From Hyphomicrobiales bacterium (GTDB lineage Bacteria; Pseudomonadota; Alphaproteobacteria; Rhizobiales; Rhizobiaceae): a stretch of DNA of 64,000 bases. Made by a program: the position numbers and the translations under genes. Of this stretch, positions 36,642-44,727 are shown one piece after another; the stretch's first letter is position 1; every line of letters starts with the position of its first letter. The stretch covers positions 62,001-126,000 of the forward strand of contig UBQX01000025.1 in NCBI GenBank assembly GCA_900467685.1. The letters run 5' to 3'. The notes under the pieces were generated by a model. That model was not told the origin of the DNA, ran no database searches, and was given only the letters and a program-made list of their open reading frames with translations.

Positions 36642-38531
36642 ATGGGGATCGTGGACGTCAATCTGAAACCTTCAGGCGGCGCTGCTTCGCGCGGCGCACG
36701 CGACGCATCGCATGAAAGCGATGCGTCCGCCTGGGCGGCACTTGCCAGTGATGATCCGCATTTCTTTGCGCGAGGCTGGCTGGCGGTCACGGGCCGTTCT
36801 TTTCCCCCGATCCGGCAAGGGGCCCTCTTTCTCCCGGCGCCTGACGATGCATCCGGCGGACTTGAAGTCTCTGCCGTGTGGGCAGCGACCGGCCTTCCCG
36901 TCGACCTTGACCGGCTGAAGCAGCTCGGGACGGGAACGCTGGAGGCGGCAAGCGCGCAGCGCGCTCCGGCGCTCGCCGCCGAGGGCGAAGCTGCGACCGC
37001 TGCGGTTCCCATCGTCATCGATGGCAAGATATCCGCGATGGCGCTGGTCGAGGCCGCTCTCGACGGGCCGGCTGCAGGGCGGCGGCTGATGCGGCATCTG
37101 CAATGGTCGAGCGCCTGGGTCGAAGCCTTTCTGTACCGGTCCGAGCAGCGCTCCGGTCGCGATGGGCTCAGACAGGCGAGCCTCGTTGTCGAGGCCATTG
37201 AAAGCGTGGCGACTTCCGAGCACTATGTCGATGCGGCCCGTGCCCTTTCCGGCCTGCTTGCCAATCGCTTCTCCTGTGGCCGCGTAGCCATCGGGGTCCG
37301 GCGTGGATTGAAGAGCAAGCTGTCCGCCCTGTCCGAAAGCGCGGAATTCGAGGGCCGGACCGAAGCCGCCCGCGCCTTCGAGGCTGCGATGGATGAGGCG
37401 ATCGACCAGGAAACGGTGCTTGTGGCACCTGCGGGCGAGGCCGGGATACGTCTTGTCGCCTATGCGCAGGAGGGGCTGCGCACGGCCCTCAGTGTCGATC
37501 ATGTGCTGACCGTACCGATCTTCTCGGCCAAGGGCGCATTCGGTGCCATCGTGCTGGCGCGCGATACCGTTCCCTTCAGCCAGAACGACGTGGACCTGCT
37601 GGACGCGATTGCCGTTTCGGCCGGCGGGGCGCTGGCGGCGCGGCACGATGCGGATCGCAGTTTCCTCGGCTTTGTCGCACATCGCATCCGGAGTACGGCC
37701 GCGACGGTGCTCGGGCCGAGCTTTCTGCTTTTCAAGACCATCGTGCTTGCCGTCATTCTCGGTACGGCGGCACTGGCGCTGATCCGCGAAACCGTGCGGG
37801 TGACGGCGCCGGGTACGGTGAACGGCGAGGCCCGCCGTGCCGTCAGTGCGCCCTTCGACGGATATCTCCAGACGCAGTATGCCCGCGCCGGGGACGTCGT
37901 GCGCGCCGGAACGGTGATTGCCGAATTGCAGGACAACGACCTCGTCCTGAACCGCCTTCGCAAGCTCGCGGCGCGCCGGCAGACGGAGGCCGAGCGCGAT
38001 CAGGCGCTTGCCAAGCGCGATCTCGCCCAGGCGGCGATTGCCAGGGCGGCGCTGGAACAGAAGGATGCGGAGATCGCGCTGGACGATGAAATGCTGGAGC
38101 GTGCCCGCATCCGCGCACCTTTCGACGCCGTGGTGGTCAGTGGCGATCTTGCCCAATCCATCGGAAAGCCTGTCAGCCGCGGCGACGTTCTCTACGAGCT
38201 GGCGCCGCTCGACCGGTATAGGGTGACGCTCAACGTGCCGGAGACCGCCATCGGTTCGATCCGGGTCGGCCAGAAGGGCCAGCTTCTCTTGACCGCGCTG
38301 CCGGAGCGGCCGTTCGCGGTCGAGGTCATTGCGGTTACCCCCGTCGCCCGCGTCGCCGATGGCGTCAACAGTTTCGAGGTTCTGGCTCATCTTGCCGACC
38401 CCGACGAGCGGGTTCGTCCTGCGATGGAGGGGACGGCCAAGATCGAGGCGGGCGAGGCCTCGCTTCTGTGGATCTGGACGCACAGCTTCTTCGACTGGCT
38501 GCGCATCCGCGCCTGGTCTTGGCTGCCATGA
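36642..38531 (+). CDS. GAF domain-HlyD fusion: membrane-anchored periplasmic adaptor with cytoplasmic sensory N-terminus
   Basis: A protein of 629 residues. Residues about 183-340 resemble a GAF domain (ending TVPIFSAKGAFGAIVLARDTVPFSQNDVDLLDAIAV). A single hydrophobic segment, FLLFKTIVLAVILGTAALAL, lies near residues 362-382. Residues about 390-605 are HlyD/biotinyl-lipoyl-like: VSAPFDGYLQ, a coiled coil rich in A, R and Q, then IRAPFDAVVVSGDL and a beta-barrel ending VRPAMEGTAKIEAG. Membrane fusion proteins of this class bridge inner-membrane exporters to the outer membrane. A cytoplasmic GAF on one is unusual and suggests ligand or signal control of export. The stop lies 28 bp before the next start. 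The ORF extends directly from the DUF3467 gene. Confidence 0.85.
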   Translation: MGIVDVNLKPSGGAASRGARDASHESDASAWAALASDDPHFFARGWLAVTGRSFPPIRQGALFLPAPDDASGGLEVSAVWAATGLPVDLDRLKQLGTGTLEAASAQRAPALAAEGEAATAAVPIVIDGKISAMALVEAALDGPAAGRRLMRHLQWSSAWVEAFLYRSEQRSGRDGLRQASLVVEAIESVATSEHYVDAARALSGLLANRFSCGRVAIGVRRGLKSKLSALSESAEFEGRTEAARAFEAAMDEAIDQETVLVAPAGEAGIRLVAYAQEGLRTALSVDHVLTVPIFSAKGAFGAIVLARDTVPFSQNDVDLLDAIAVSAGGALAARHDADRSFLGFVAHRIRSTAATVLGPSFLLFKTIVLAVILGTAALALIRETVRVTAPGTVNGEARRAVSAPFDGYLQTQYARAGDVVRAGTVIAELQDNDLVLNRLRKLAARRQTEAERDQALAKRDLAQAAIARAALEQKDAEIALDDEMLERARIRAPFDAVVVSGDLAQSIGKPVSRGDVLYELAPLDRYRVTLNVPETAIGSIRVGQKGQLLLTALPERPFAVEVIAVTPVARVADGVNSFEVLAHLADPDERVRPAMEGTAKIEAGEASLLWIWTHSFFDWLRIRAWSWLP

Positions 38532-38559
38532 CCGCGCGTCGGGGGGGAGGGATGGCCCG

Positions 38560-40716
38560 ATGAGCGGCAGCCTCACGCTCTATAGTGCGCTCTGGCATCG
38601 CGTCGAAAACCTGCGTCCGAAGATGAAGCCGGGCGTGAGAGTAGAGCGGCATGTCATCCGGGGCGAAATCTGGTATGTCACGCGGGATCGCCTCTCGGCC
38701 GCCAGTCATCGGCTGTCCGCGCCGGTTTACGCCATCCTGATGCGGATGGATGGCGACCGGACGGTCACGCGGATCTGGCAGGAAGTGGTTGAGCTCTTCG
38801 GCGCGGATGCACCATCCCAGGATCAGGTCATCCAGATGCTCGGCCAGCTCAGCACCTTCGATCTCGTGCAGGCGGACACGCTGGCCGATGGGCGGGAACT
38901 GGCGCAGCGTGCGGAGCAGATGCGGGGCAAGCGCTGGCTGCAGCAGATCCAGAACCCGCTCTTCTTCAAGCTGCCGCTCTTCGATCCGCACCGCTTTCTG
39001 ACCGTGACCGCGCATCTCGTGCGCCCGTTCTTCTCGCCGCTCGGGCTTCTGCTCTGGCTGGCCATCGTCGGCTGGTTTGTGATGCAGGGCGTCACGCACT
39101 GGCAGGAGCTGTCCGGAAACTTCAGCGACCGGCTGCTGGCGCCCGACAACCTTGTCATTCTGTTCGTGCTGTTTCCGGCCATCAAGCTCGTGCACGAGCT
39201 TGGCCATGCCTATTCGACGCGGATATTCGGCGGCGAGGTGCATGAGGTCGGCCTGATGTTCCTTGTCTTCATGCCCGCGCCTTACGTGGATGCCACCGCG
39301 TCCGCAGCTTTTGACGACAAGTGGCGGCGCATTGTCGTGGCGGCTTCGGGCATGATGGCGGAGCTTGTTCTGGCCGCCGCCGCGATGGCGGTGTGGATTA
39401 ATGCCGAGCCCGGCGTCTTGCGCTCTGCGGCCTTCAACACGATGATGATTGCCAGCGTTTCGACCCTCGTGTTCAACAGCAACCCGCTTTTGCGCTTCGA
39501 TGCCTATTACATCTTCGCCGACCTCGTCGAGATCCCCAATCTCGCGTCGCGGGCCGCGAAGTGGTGGTACTGGCTTGCCCAGCGCTACCTCTTCGGCATG
39601 CGCGAGGCCGTCAATCCGATCACGGCCCGAGGCGAGAGCTTCTGGTTTGCGGTCTATGCGCCAGCATCGCTCGTCTATCGCCTGACGGTGGTCTTTTCGA
39701 TCGCGCTGGTGGTGGGCTCGTCCTATTTCTTCGTCGGTGTGGCGCTGGTCGGCTGGACGCTGGCGCAGAGTTTCGTCTGGCCGCTTCTGAAGGCGATGCA
39801 ATTCGTCCTGGTGTCGCCCGCCGTCGGGCGGCGGCGCTTGCGGGCGGCAGTCGTGACGCTTGGAGGTGTTCTCGCAGCGGTGGGACTTGCCGGTTATCTT
39901 CCGCTGCCGCATGGGACGGTGGCCCAGGGCGTTCTCTGGGTCCCGGACGAGGCGAGGCTGACGGCGGCCACGCTCGGCACCGTGAAGCGCTTTCTCGTTG
40001 AACCTGGAACTCTGGTCGATGCCGGCACGCCGATTGTCGAGCTGGAAGATCCCTATATTCTGAACGAGCGCCGTCTGGCCGTCGCCCGGTTGGAAGAGCT
40101 GCGCTACCGCCTTCAGGCTGCGGAAAGTCTGGCGCCAGCGACGATTGCCGTCATCCGCAAGCAGATGGAGTTTGCCGAAACGGAGCTTGTCGATACGGAA
40201 AAGCGGATGGCCGCCCTGACGCTGACGGCGCCCTTGTCCGGCCGGGCCATCCTTCCACGCTGGCAGGACCTTGTCGGCAGTCATGCCGCGCGCGGCACGG
40301 TCCTAGGATATGTGATGCCCGACAGCCGGCCCATCGTTCGCGCCGTCGTGCCCGAAAGCGTGATCGATCTGGTGCGCAATGAAACCAGGGATGTTGCCGT
40401 GCGGCTTTCCGGCCGGCTGCTCGAACCTGTCGAGAAGGCTCATATCGCTCGGCTGGTGCCGGGGGCCGAGCGCAGACTGCCGTCGCTTGCGCTTGCGGCC
40501 AATGCGGGTGGCCCGTTCGTGCTTGATCCGGCGGCGCAGACCAAGGATGTCGCGCTGCAGGCCTTCTTCGTTGCCGATATCGCCCTGCCGGATGATTTTC
40601 GGCCGCAGGGCTGGGGCGAGCGGGTCTATGTCCGCTTCGACCACGGAACCGCTTCGCTCTTCGAGCAGGTCTATCGTTCGTTCCGCCAGATGTTCCTGAA
40701 GAGGTTCAATGTCTGA
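38560..40716 (+). CDS. PqqD-like / peptidase M50 / HlyD fusion membrane protein
   Basis: A protein of 718 residues. Residues about 25-108 look like a PqqD/RRE-type winged helix. Residues about 160-445 form a polytopic membrane region with the M50 zinc motif HELGHA (H212, E213, H216) and a second ligand motif NPLLRFDAYY (N308, D314), so the site-2-protease-type metal site looks intact. After the last membrane helix, residues about 452-718 are HlyD-like, with TLGTVKRFLVEPGTLVDAGTPI, a short coiled coil and LTAPLSGRAI. Related M50-HlyD fusions occur next to peptide or protein exporters. It may cleave the cargo's N-terminus or serve as the membrane channel core. GGGAGG precedes the start. The 3' end overlaps the SecA-like gene by 8 bp. 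Confidence 0.87.
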   Translation: MSGSLTLYSALWHRVENLRPKMKPGVRVERHVIRGEIWYVTRDRLSAASHRLSAPVYAILMRMDGDRTVTRIWQEVVELFGADAPSQDQVIQMLGQLSTFDLVQADTLADGRELAQRAEQMRGKRWLQQIQNPLFFKLPLFDPHRFLTVTAHLVRPFFSPLGLLLWLAIVGWFVMQGVTHWQELSGNFSDRLLAPDNLVILFVLFPAIKLVHELGHAYSTRIFGGEVHEVGLMFLVFMPAPYVDATASAAFDDKWRRIVVAASGMMAELVLAAAAMAVWINAEPGVLRSAAFNTMMIASVSTLVFNSNPLLRFDAYYIFADLVEIPNLASRAAKWWYWLAQRYLFGMREAVNPITARGESFWFAVYAPASLVYRLTVVFSIALVVGSSYFFVGVALVGWTLAQSFVWPLLKAMQFVLVSPAVGRRRLRAAVVTLGGVLAAVGLAGYLPLPHGTVAQGVLWVPDEARLTAATLGTVKRFLVEPGTLVDAGTPIVELEDPYILNERRLAVARLEELRYRLQAAESLAPATIAVIRKQMEFAETELVDTEKRMAALTLTAPLSGRAILPRWQDLVGSHAARGTVLGYVMPDSRPIVRAVVPESVIDLVRNETRDVAVRLSGRLLEPVEKAHIARLVPGAERRLPSLALAANAGGPFVLDPAAQTKDVALQAFFVADIALPDDFRPQGWGERVYVRFDHGTASLFEQVYRSFRQMFLKRFNV

Positions 40717-42682
40717 CAGGATTGATTTCCCGTCTGCGCTTGCCCTTCCACGCGGCCCGGTCGCTGCGGGCTCTGCTCACGAGCATCTTCCGATCGATCA
40801 CCCGGTCACCTGGGCGTCCACACGGCTCAGTCTTGCCCTGCGCTTCTGGCGGGAGCGCCGGGTGATGGGGCAGGCTCGGGCAGCGGATCAGATGCGCAGC
40901 ACTGTTCAGGCGTTTTCGGATGCAGCGCTGCAGGAACGTATCCGGATGCTTTCGATTGCATTGCGGCGGCGTGGATTGAAGTCGGATCTCGTTTGCGACG
41001 GACTGGCGGTCGTGCGGGAAGTGTCGCGCCGCACACTCGGCATCGAGCCCTATCGTGAACAGCTCGCCGCCGCCGCCGCCATCATGGCCGGCCATGTGAT
41101 CGAAATGGCCACGGGGGAGGGCAAGACGCTGGTGGCGGCTACCTCTGCCGCGCTCCATGGTCTGGCGGGTCGTTCCGTGCATGTCGTGACCTCCAACGAT
41201 TATCTCGCCGAGCGTGACGGGGAATATGCCGTGCCGCTTCTCGCGGGCCTGGGGCTCGGCTGTGGCATCATCGTGCATGAGCGCACGCCGGAAGAGCGCC
41301 GTTCAGCCTATCGGGCCGATGTGACCTATGTGTCCAACAAGGAGGTCGCATTCGACTACCTTCGCGACCGGCTCCTGCGCGCCTCGCCCACCGAGCAGCC
41401 CATGGTGTCGCGGTTTCAGCGCGCGATCGCGAAGAGCGAGGTCGGGCAACCCATCCAGCGCGGGCTCGATGTTGCGGTTGTCGACGAGATCGACAGTGTC
41501 CTCATCGACGAGGCCGGAACGCCGCTTTTGATTTCGGCCGAAGGGCCGGCGCTGATCACGCAGGAGATCGCGGAAATTGCATGGGCGATGGCTGGTGAAC
41601 TGCGCGAGGGCGCGCATTACGAACGTTCACGCCATGGCATTTCGGTCGAAATCACGGATGCCGGGCGGCGCTATCTCGAAACGCGCCTCTCTGACAAGGG
41701 ATTGCCCTGGCTGATCGCCATCCGCCGGGAAGAACTCGTGCGCGCTGCATTGACGGCCCGTTTCATGTTGTTGCGTGACCGGCACTATATCCTCAAGGAC
41801 GGCAAGGTGGTGATCGTCGACGAGAACACCGGGCGCACCATGGCTGACCGGTTCTGGGGGCATGATCTCCACCCCATGGTCGAATTCAAGGAGGGCCTTG
41901 CGCTCTCCACCTCGCGCCAGTCGCTTGCCAGCATCAGCTTCCAGCGCTTCTTCCGGCGCTATCGCATGCTGTCGGGGATGAGCGGGACGGTGGCGGAGGC
42001 TGCAAGCGAGCTGGGCAGTGTTTATCGCTTGCCGATCACGGGCATTCCGCGGCGGCGGCCGCTCCAGCGCAAGCCGCTGGGGACGAAGATATTTCCGGAC
42101 CGGAAAAGCCTCTGGAACCATGTCGCAGGAGTTGTCGGTGAGCTGGCGGCGCGTGGCCAGCCGGTTCTCGTGGGCGTGACCTCCGTCAAGGAGGCGGTTC
42201 GCGCCAGCGAGGCTCTCGGCGCACGCGGCATCGAACACCGTGTCCTCAGCGCGGCGCAGGATCGCGAGGAGGCGGAGGCGATTGCGGTTGCAGGCGAGCG
42301 CGGAGCCGTGACGGTCGCCACCAACATGGCCGGCCGCGGCACGGATATCCGTCTTGGTCCTGGCGTTGCCGAGGCAGGCGGTCTCGTGGTGTTGATGTGC
42401 GAGATGAACGATTCGCGCCGGGCGGATCGCCAGCTCATCGGCCGTTGCGGTCGCCAGGGCGATCCCGGTGCGTTTGCGGTCTACATATCGCGGGAGGATC
42501 GCGTCCTTTCGGTTTCGCCATCGCCATGGCCCTCCTTGTCGATCCTGCCTTTCATTGCCCCGCTTGCTTTCCGTCAGGGGCAGAAACGGATAGAGAAGGC
42601 CCAGCGCGATGCGCGTCGTTCCCTGGTTCGGCAGGATGAAAACCTGAGCCGAATGCTGACTTTTGCCGGAGGGCTGGACTGA
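40709..42682 (+). CDS. Short SecA-like ATPase dedicated to the giant-protein locus
   Basis: A protein of 657 residues with the SecA motor motifs: Walker A MATGEGKT (133-140), TSNDYLAERD (161-170), Walker B VVDEIDSVLIDEAGTPLLIS (257-276), YRMLSGMSGTVAEAASE (418-434), TNMAGRGTDI (538-547) and the finger GRCGRQGDPG (578-587). Housekeeping SecA is about 900 residues. Here the preprotein cross-linking region (about 277-360) is short, and the end stops soon after the second helicase domain, so most of the helical wing and the zinc-binding SEC-C tail are missing. It therefore cannot be the cell's main SecA. Location beside the M50-HlyD genes suggests it drives export of the giant protein. Start overlaps the upstream gene by 8 bp, and stop overlaps the next start (TGATG). 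Confidence 0.9.
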   Translation: MSDRIDFPSALALPRGPVAAGSAHEHLPIDHPVTWASTRLSLALRFWRERRVMGQARAADQMRSTVQAFSDAALQERIRMLSIALRRRGLKSDLVCDGLAVVREVSRRTLGIEPYREQLAAAAAIMAGHVIEMATGEGKTLVAATSAALHGLAGRSVHVVTSNDYLAERDGEYAVPLLAGLGLGCGIIVHERTPEERRSAYRADVTYVSNKEVAFDYLRDRLLRASPTEQPMVSRFQRAIAKSEVGQPIQRGLDVAVVDEIDSVLIDEAGTPLLISAEGPALITQEIAEIAWAMAGELREGAHYERSRHGISVEITDAGRRYLETRLSDKGLPWLIAIRREELVRAALTARFMLLRDRHYILKDGKVVIVDENTGRTMADRFWGHDLHPMVEFKEGLALSTSRQSLASISFQRFFRRYRMLSGMSGTVAEAASELGSVYRLPITGIPRRRPLQRKPLGTKIFPDRKSLWNHVAGVVGELAARGQPVLVGVTSVKEAVRASEALGARGIEHRVLSAAQDREEAEAIAVAGERGAVTVATNMAGRGTDIRLGPGVAEAGGLVVLMCEMNDSRRADRQLIGRCGRQGDPGAFAVYISREDRVLSVSPSPWPSLSILPFIAPLAFRQGQKRIEKAQRDARRSLVRQDENLSRMLTFAGGLD

Positions 42683-43524
42683 TGATCCACCGGGTTGCGT
42701 ATGTGTTGCTGTTCGCCGGGCTGCTGGGCTCGTCTGCCTTCGCCGAGGATGTGTCTTCGGCGCTCAATTCCGCCGCGCGCAATGCATCCTGCCTGATCGA
42801 GGCCAACAGGATCATCAAGCTCTCAAGTCAGGTGCAGGGCGTTCTGGCCGAGGTGTCGGTCCGGCGTGGGGACAGGGTCAGGAAAGACCAGGTCGTCGCG
42901 TCGCTGGAATCCGAGGTGGAGGCTGCGCAGGTGGAGGCGCTGAGGCTGAAAGCCGACAGCGATGCACTGATCGCCTCCAAAAGGGCCGCGACAGCGACGC
43001 TGAGGGATGCGTTCGAGCGCCAGAAGACCCTGAACGAGCGTGGCGCGGCCTCGATCCAGCAGATGCAGAAATCGGAAATGGAATATGTGCTGGCGGCGGC
43101 CGAGTTCGAGCAGGCCGTGCTAGACCAGAAGCTGGTGCGCATCGATTTGAAGCGGGCCGAGGCGGCGTTCGTCCGGCGCAGCCTGCGGGCGCCCGTTGAT
43201 GGCGTCGTGACGCAGGTCGTGCTCGATCCCGGCGAATTTGCCGATCCCCAGCAGATGGCCATGGAGATTGCCGAGACGGCGGTCCTGCGGGTGGAGCTTT
43301 ACCTGCCTTTGAATGTTTATCCTCTGGTGAAAGTCGGCCTTCCGGCGACCATCATGCCCGAGGCGCCCATCGGTGGTTCCTACCCAGCGAGGATCGTTAG
43401 CAAGGATGGACAGATCGATTCGGCGAGCGGACTTTTCCAGGTGCAGTTCGAGCTTGCCAATCCGGACGGGCTCGTGCCCGGCGGCATTCGTTGCAGCGCG
43501 CAGTTCGAGCCGGCGGTGAGATAG
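42682..43524 (+). CDS. Periplasmic adaptor subunit (HlyD/RND-type membrane fusion protein)
   Basis: A protein of 280 residues with a clear signal peptide (hydrophobic VAYVLLFAGLLGSSAFA, probable cleavage after AFA near residue 21). Next come a lipoyl-like half (KLSSQVQGVLAEVSVRRGDRV), a coiled-coil hairpin at about 75-155, the second lipoyl half (LRAPVDGVVTQVVLDPGEFA) and a beta-barrel. It is shorter than most RND adaptors (usually 350-400 residues) and has no partner RND pump here. The start codon overlaps the SecA-like stop by one base, so translation is probably coupled. It probably forms the periplasmic conduit with the two HlyD-containing membrane proteins. This is the last gene of the export operon; nicO converges on it 48 bp away. 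Confidence 0.88.
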   Translation: MIHRVAYVLLFAGLLGSSAFAEDVSSALNSAARNASCLIEANRIIKLSSQVQGVLAEVSVRRGDRVRKDQVVASLESEVEAAQVEALRLKADSDALIASKRAATATLRDAFERQKTLNERGAASIQQMQKSEMEYVLAAAEFEQAVLDQKLVRIDLKRAEAAFVRRSLRAPVDGVVTQVVLDPGEFADPQQMAMEIAETAVLRVELYLPLNVYPLVKVGLPATIMPEAPIGGSYPARIVSKDGQIDSASGLFQVQFELANPDGLVPGGIRCSAQFEPAVR

Positions 43525-43569
43525 CCGGTTTGGTGCCCGCGGCGTTGTCTGTTGAAAGGCCGGGGCTTC

Positions 43570-43833
43570 ACCTCAATGGGCAAACTGCAACGTCGCCAGA
43601 AACAATATGATCCCCAGCGCCATCACAAACGCCGCGCCTGCGATCTCGATTGTTGTCCCAATCTTCTCGCCCAAGGTTCCATCTCCGGCTAGCTTCACCG
43701 CCAGTCCCTTGGCTGACACGGCCATGATGGCCAGCAGGGACACCGTGATGGCGGTACCCACGGACATGGCGAAGACGGAGAGGATGCCGCCGAGATAGAG
43801 GCTGTTGAGGAGCGAGAAGGTCACGACGATGAT
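43570..43833 (-). repeat. Right copy of the 264-bp direct repeat (3' end of intact nicO)
   Basis: Gap-free match to 3588-3851 in the same orientation, offset exactly 39,982 bp, with about 29 mismatches by eye. Together the copies bracket the giant gene and its export operon. Confidence 0.85.
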
Positions 43834-44727
43834 CGCGCCGGAGCAGGGGCGGAGCCCCACGGCGACGACGGCGGAGAAGGCTTCCTTGAGGCTGAAGTTC
43901 TCGCCGCCCAGCGATTGGGGGGAGGGCATGTGGGCGTGCCCGCATTCTTCGCAGAAATCGGCGACGGCGGCCTTATTCGTCTTGGCCGTGCCAAGGAGGC
44001 CTGTCGGCTGGGCCGAGCCGGCGCCAAGCTTAAGGCTTGATTTCACGGGGGCGAGGCGCTGCACGGCGGTGTGGTCGCAGGCGCAGAAGGCATCGTCGTC
44101 ATGGGCGTGGAACTGCAGGCCTGCCGGCATGCCGGCCATGGCTGCGGCGGGCGCGCGGCGGGCGGATTTGGAGACGAGGCTGCGGACCTTGCGCACCAGC
44201 ATCCAGAAGCCGAAGGCCGCGACCAGAAGGTAACTTCCCTGTTCAAGGAAGTCTGTGGCGTTGGTCAGCGTAATGGAGGTGCCGCGCAGAATAAGATAGG
44301 CGGCGCCGACGACGAGGAGCGCGGTGATGCCCTGCAGGAAGGACGATATGATCGCAATCACGATGCCGCGCTTCAGCTGAATCTCGTTGGCGATCATGTA
44401 GGAGGAGATCACGGCCTTGCCGTGTCCCGGACCTGCGGCGTGGAAGACGCCGTAAAGGAAGGAGAGGCTGACCAGCGTCCACAGCTTCCACGGATCCTGG
44501 CGCATGGCGATGAGCGATTGCGTCAGCGCGCGGTAGAAGGTCTGCTGCTGGACATTGACCCAGGCGAGGAAAGGACCGCCGAAACCGGATGTGTTGAAAG
44601 AGGGCTCGGCCGTGCCGATGCCGAGCGGCGAGCCGGCATGGGCCGCCAGCGGCATGAGGAGGGGGGAGAGGATCGCGGCGGCGGCAAGCGCCAGAAGCAG
44701 GCGTCTTGTGTTTCGCGCGGTCAGCAT
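43573..44727 (-). CDS. NicO/RcnA-type nickel/cobalt transporter
   Basis: A protein of 384 residues. After a signal-like N-terminus there are about six to seven hydrophobic segments, including AAGPGHGKAVISSYMIAN (the HX4D-like metal motif region of NicO exporters), LKRGIVIAIISSFLQGITALLVVGAAY and VGLRPCSGAIIVVTFSLLNS. Between them lies a hydrophilic loop with His, Cys and Asp ligands (FHAHDDDAFCACDH and CEECGHAHM). This architecture suits nickel or cobalt efflux across the inner membrane. It overlaps the upstream DUF1007 gene by 7 bp; that pairing is common, and DUF1007 proteins are probably periplasmic partners. Its last 264 bp are duplicated at 3588-3851. Confidence 0.88.
   Translation of the reverse strand: MLTARNTRRLLLALAAAAILSPLLMPLAAHAGSPLGIGTAEPSFNTSGFGGPFLAWVNVQQQTFYRALTQSLIAMRQDPWKLWTLVSLSFLYGVFHAAGPGHGKAVISSYMIANEIQLKRGIVIAIISSFLQGITALLVVGAAYLILRGTSITLTNATDFLEQGSYLLVAAFGFWMLVRKVRSLVSKSARRAPAAAMAGMPAGLQFHAHDDDAFCACDHTAVQRLAPVKSSLKLGAGSAQPTGLLGTAKTNKAAVADFCEECGHAHMPSPQSLGGENFSLKEAFSAVVAVGLRPCSGAIIVVTFSLLNSLYLGGILSVFAMSVGTAITVSLLAIMAVSAKGLAVKLAGDGTLGEKIGTTIEIAGAAFVMALGIILFLATLQFAH

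Noticed and set aside
38365-40284. A 639-codon minus-strand open frame opposite the M50-HlyD gene
   Set aside because: The plus strand carries convincing M50 and HlyD motifs, while the antisense translation is low-complexity Arg/Gln/His.
42682-43524. The adaptor as part of an RND multidrug pump operon
   Set aside because: No RND pump gene lies on either side; it overlaps the SecA-like gene and is followed by convergent nicO.
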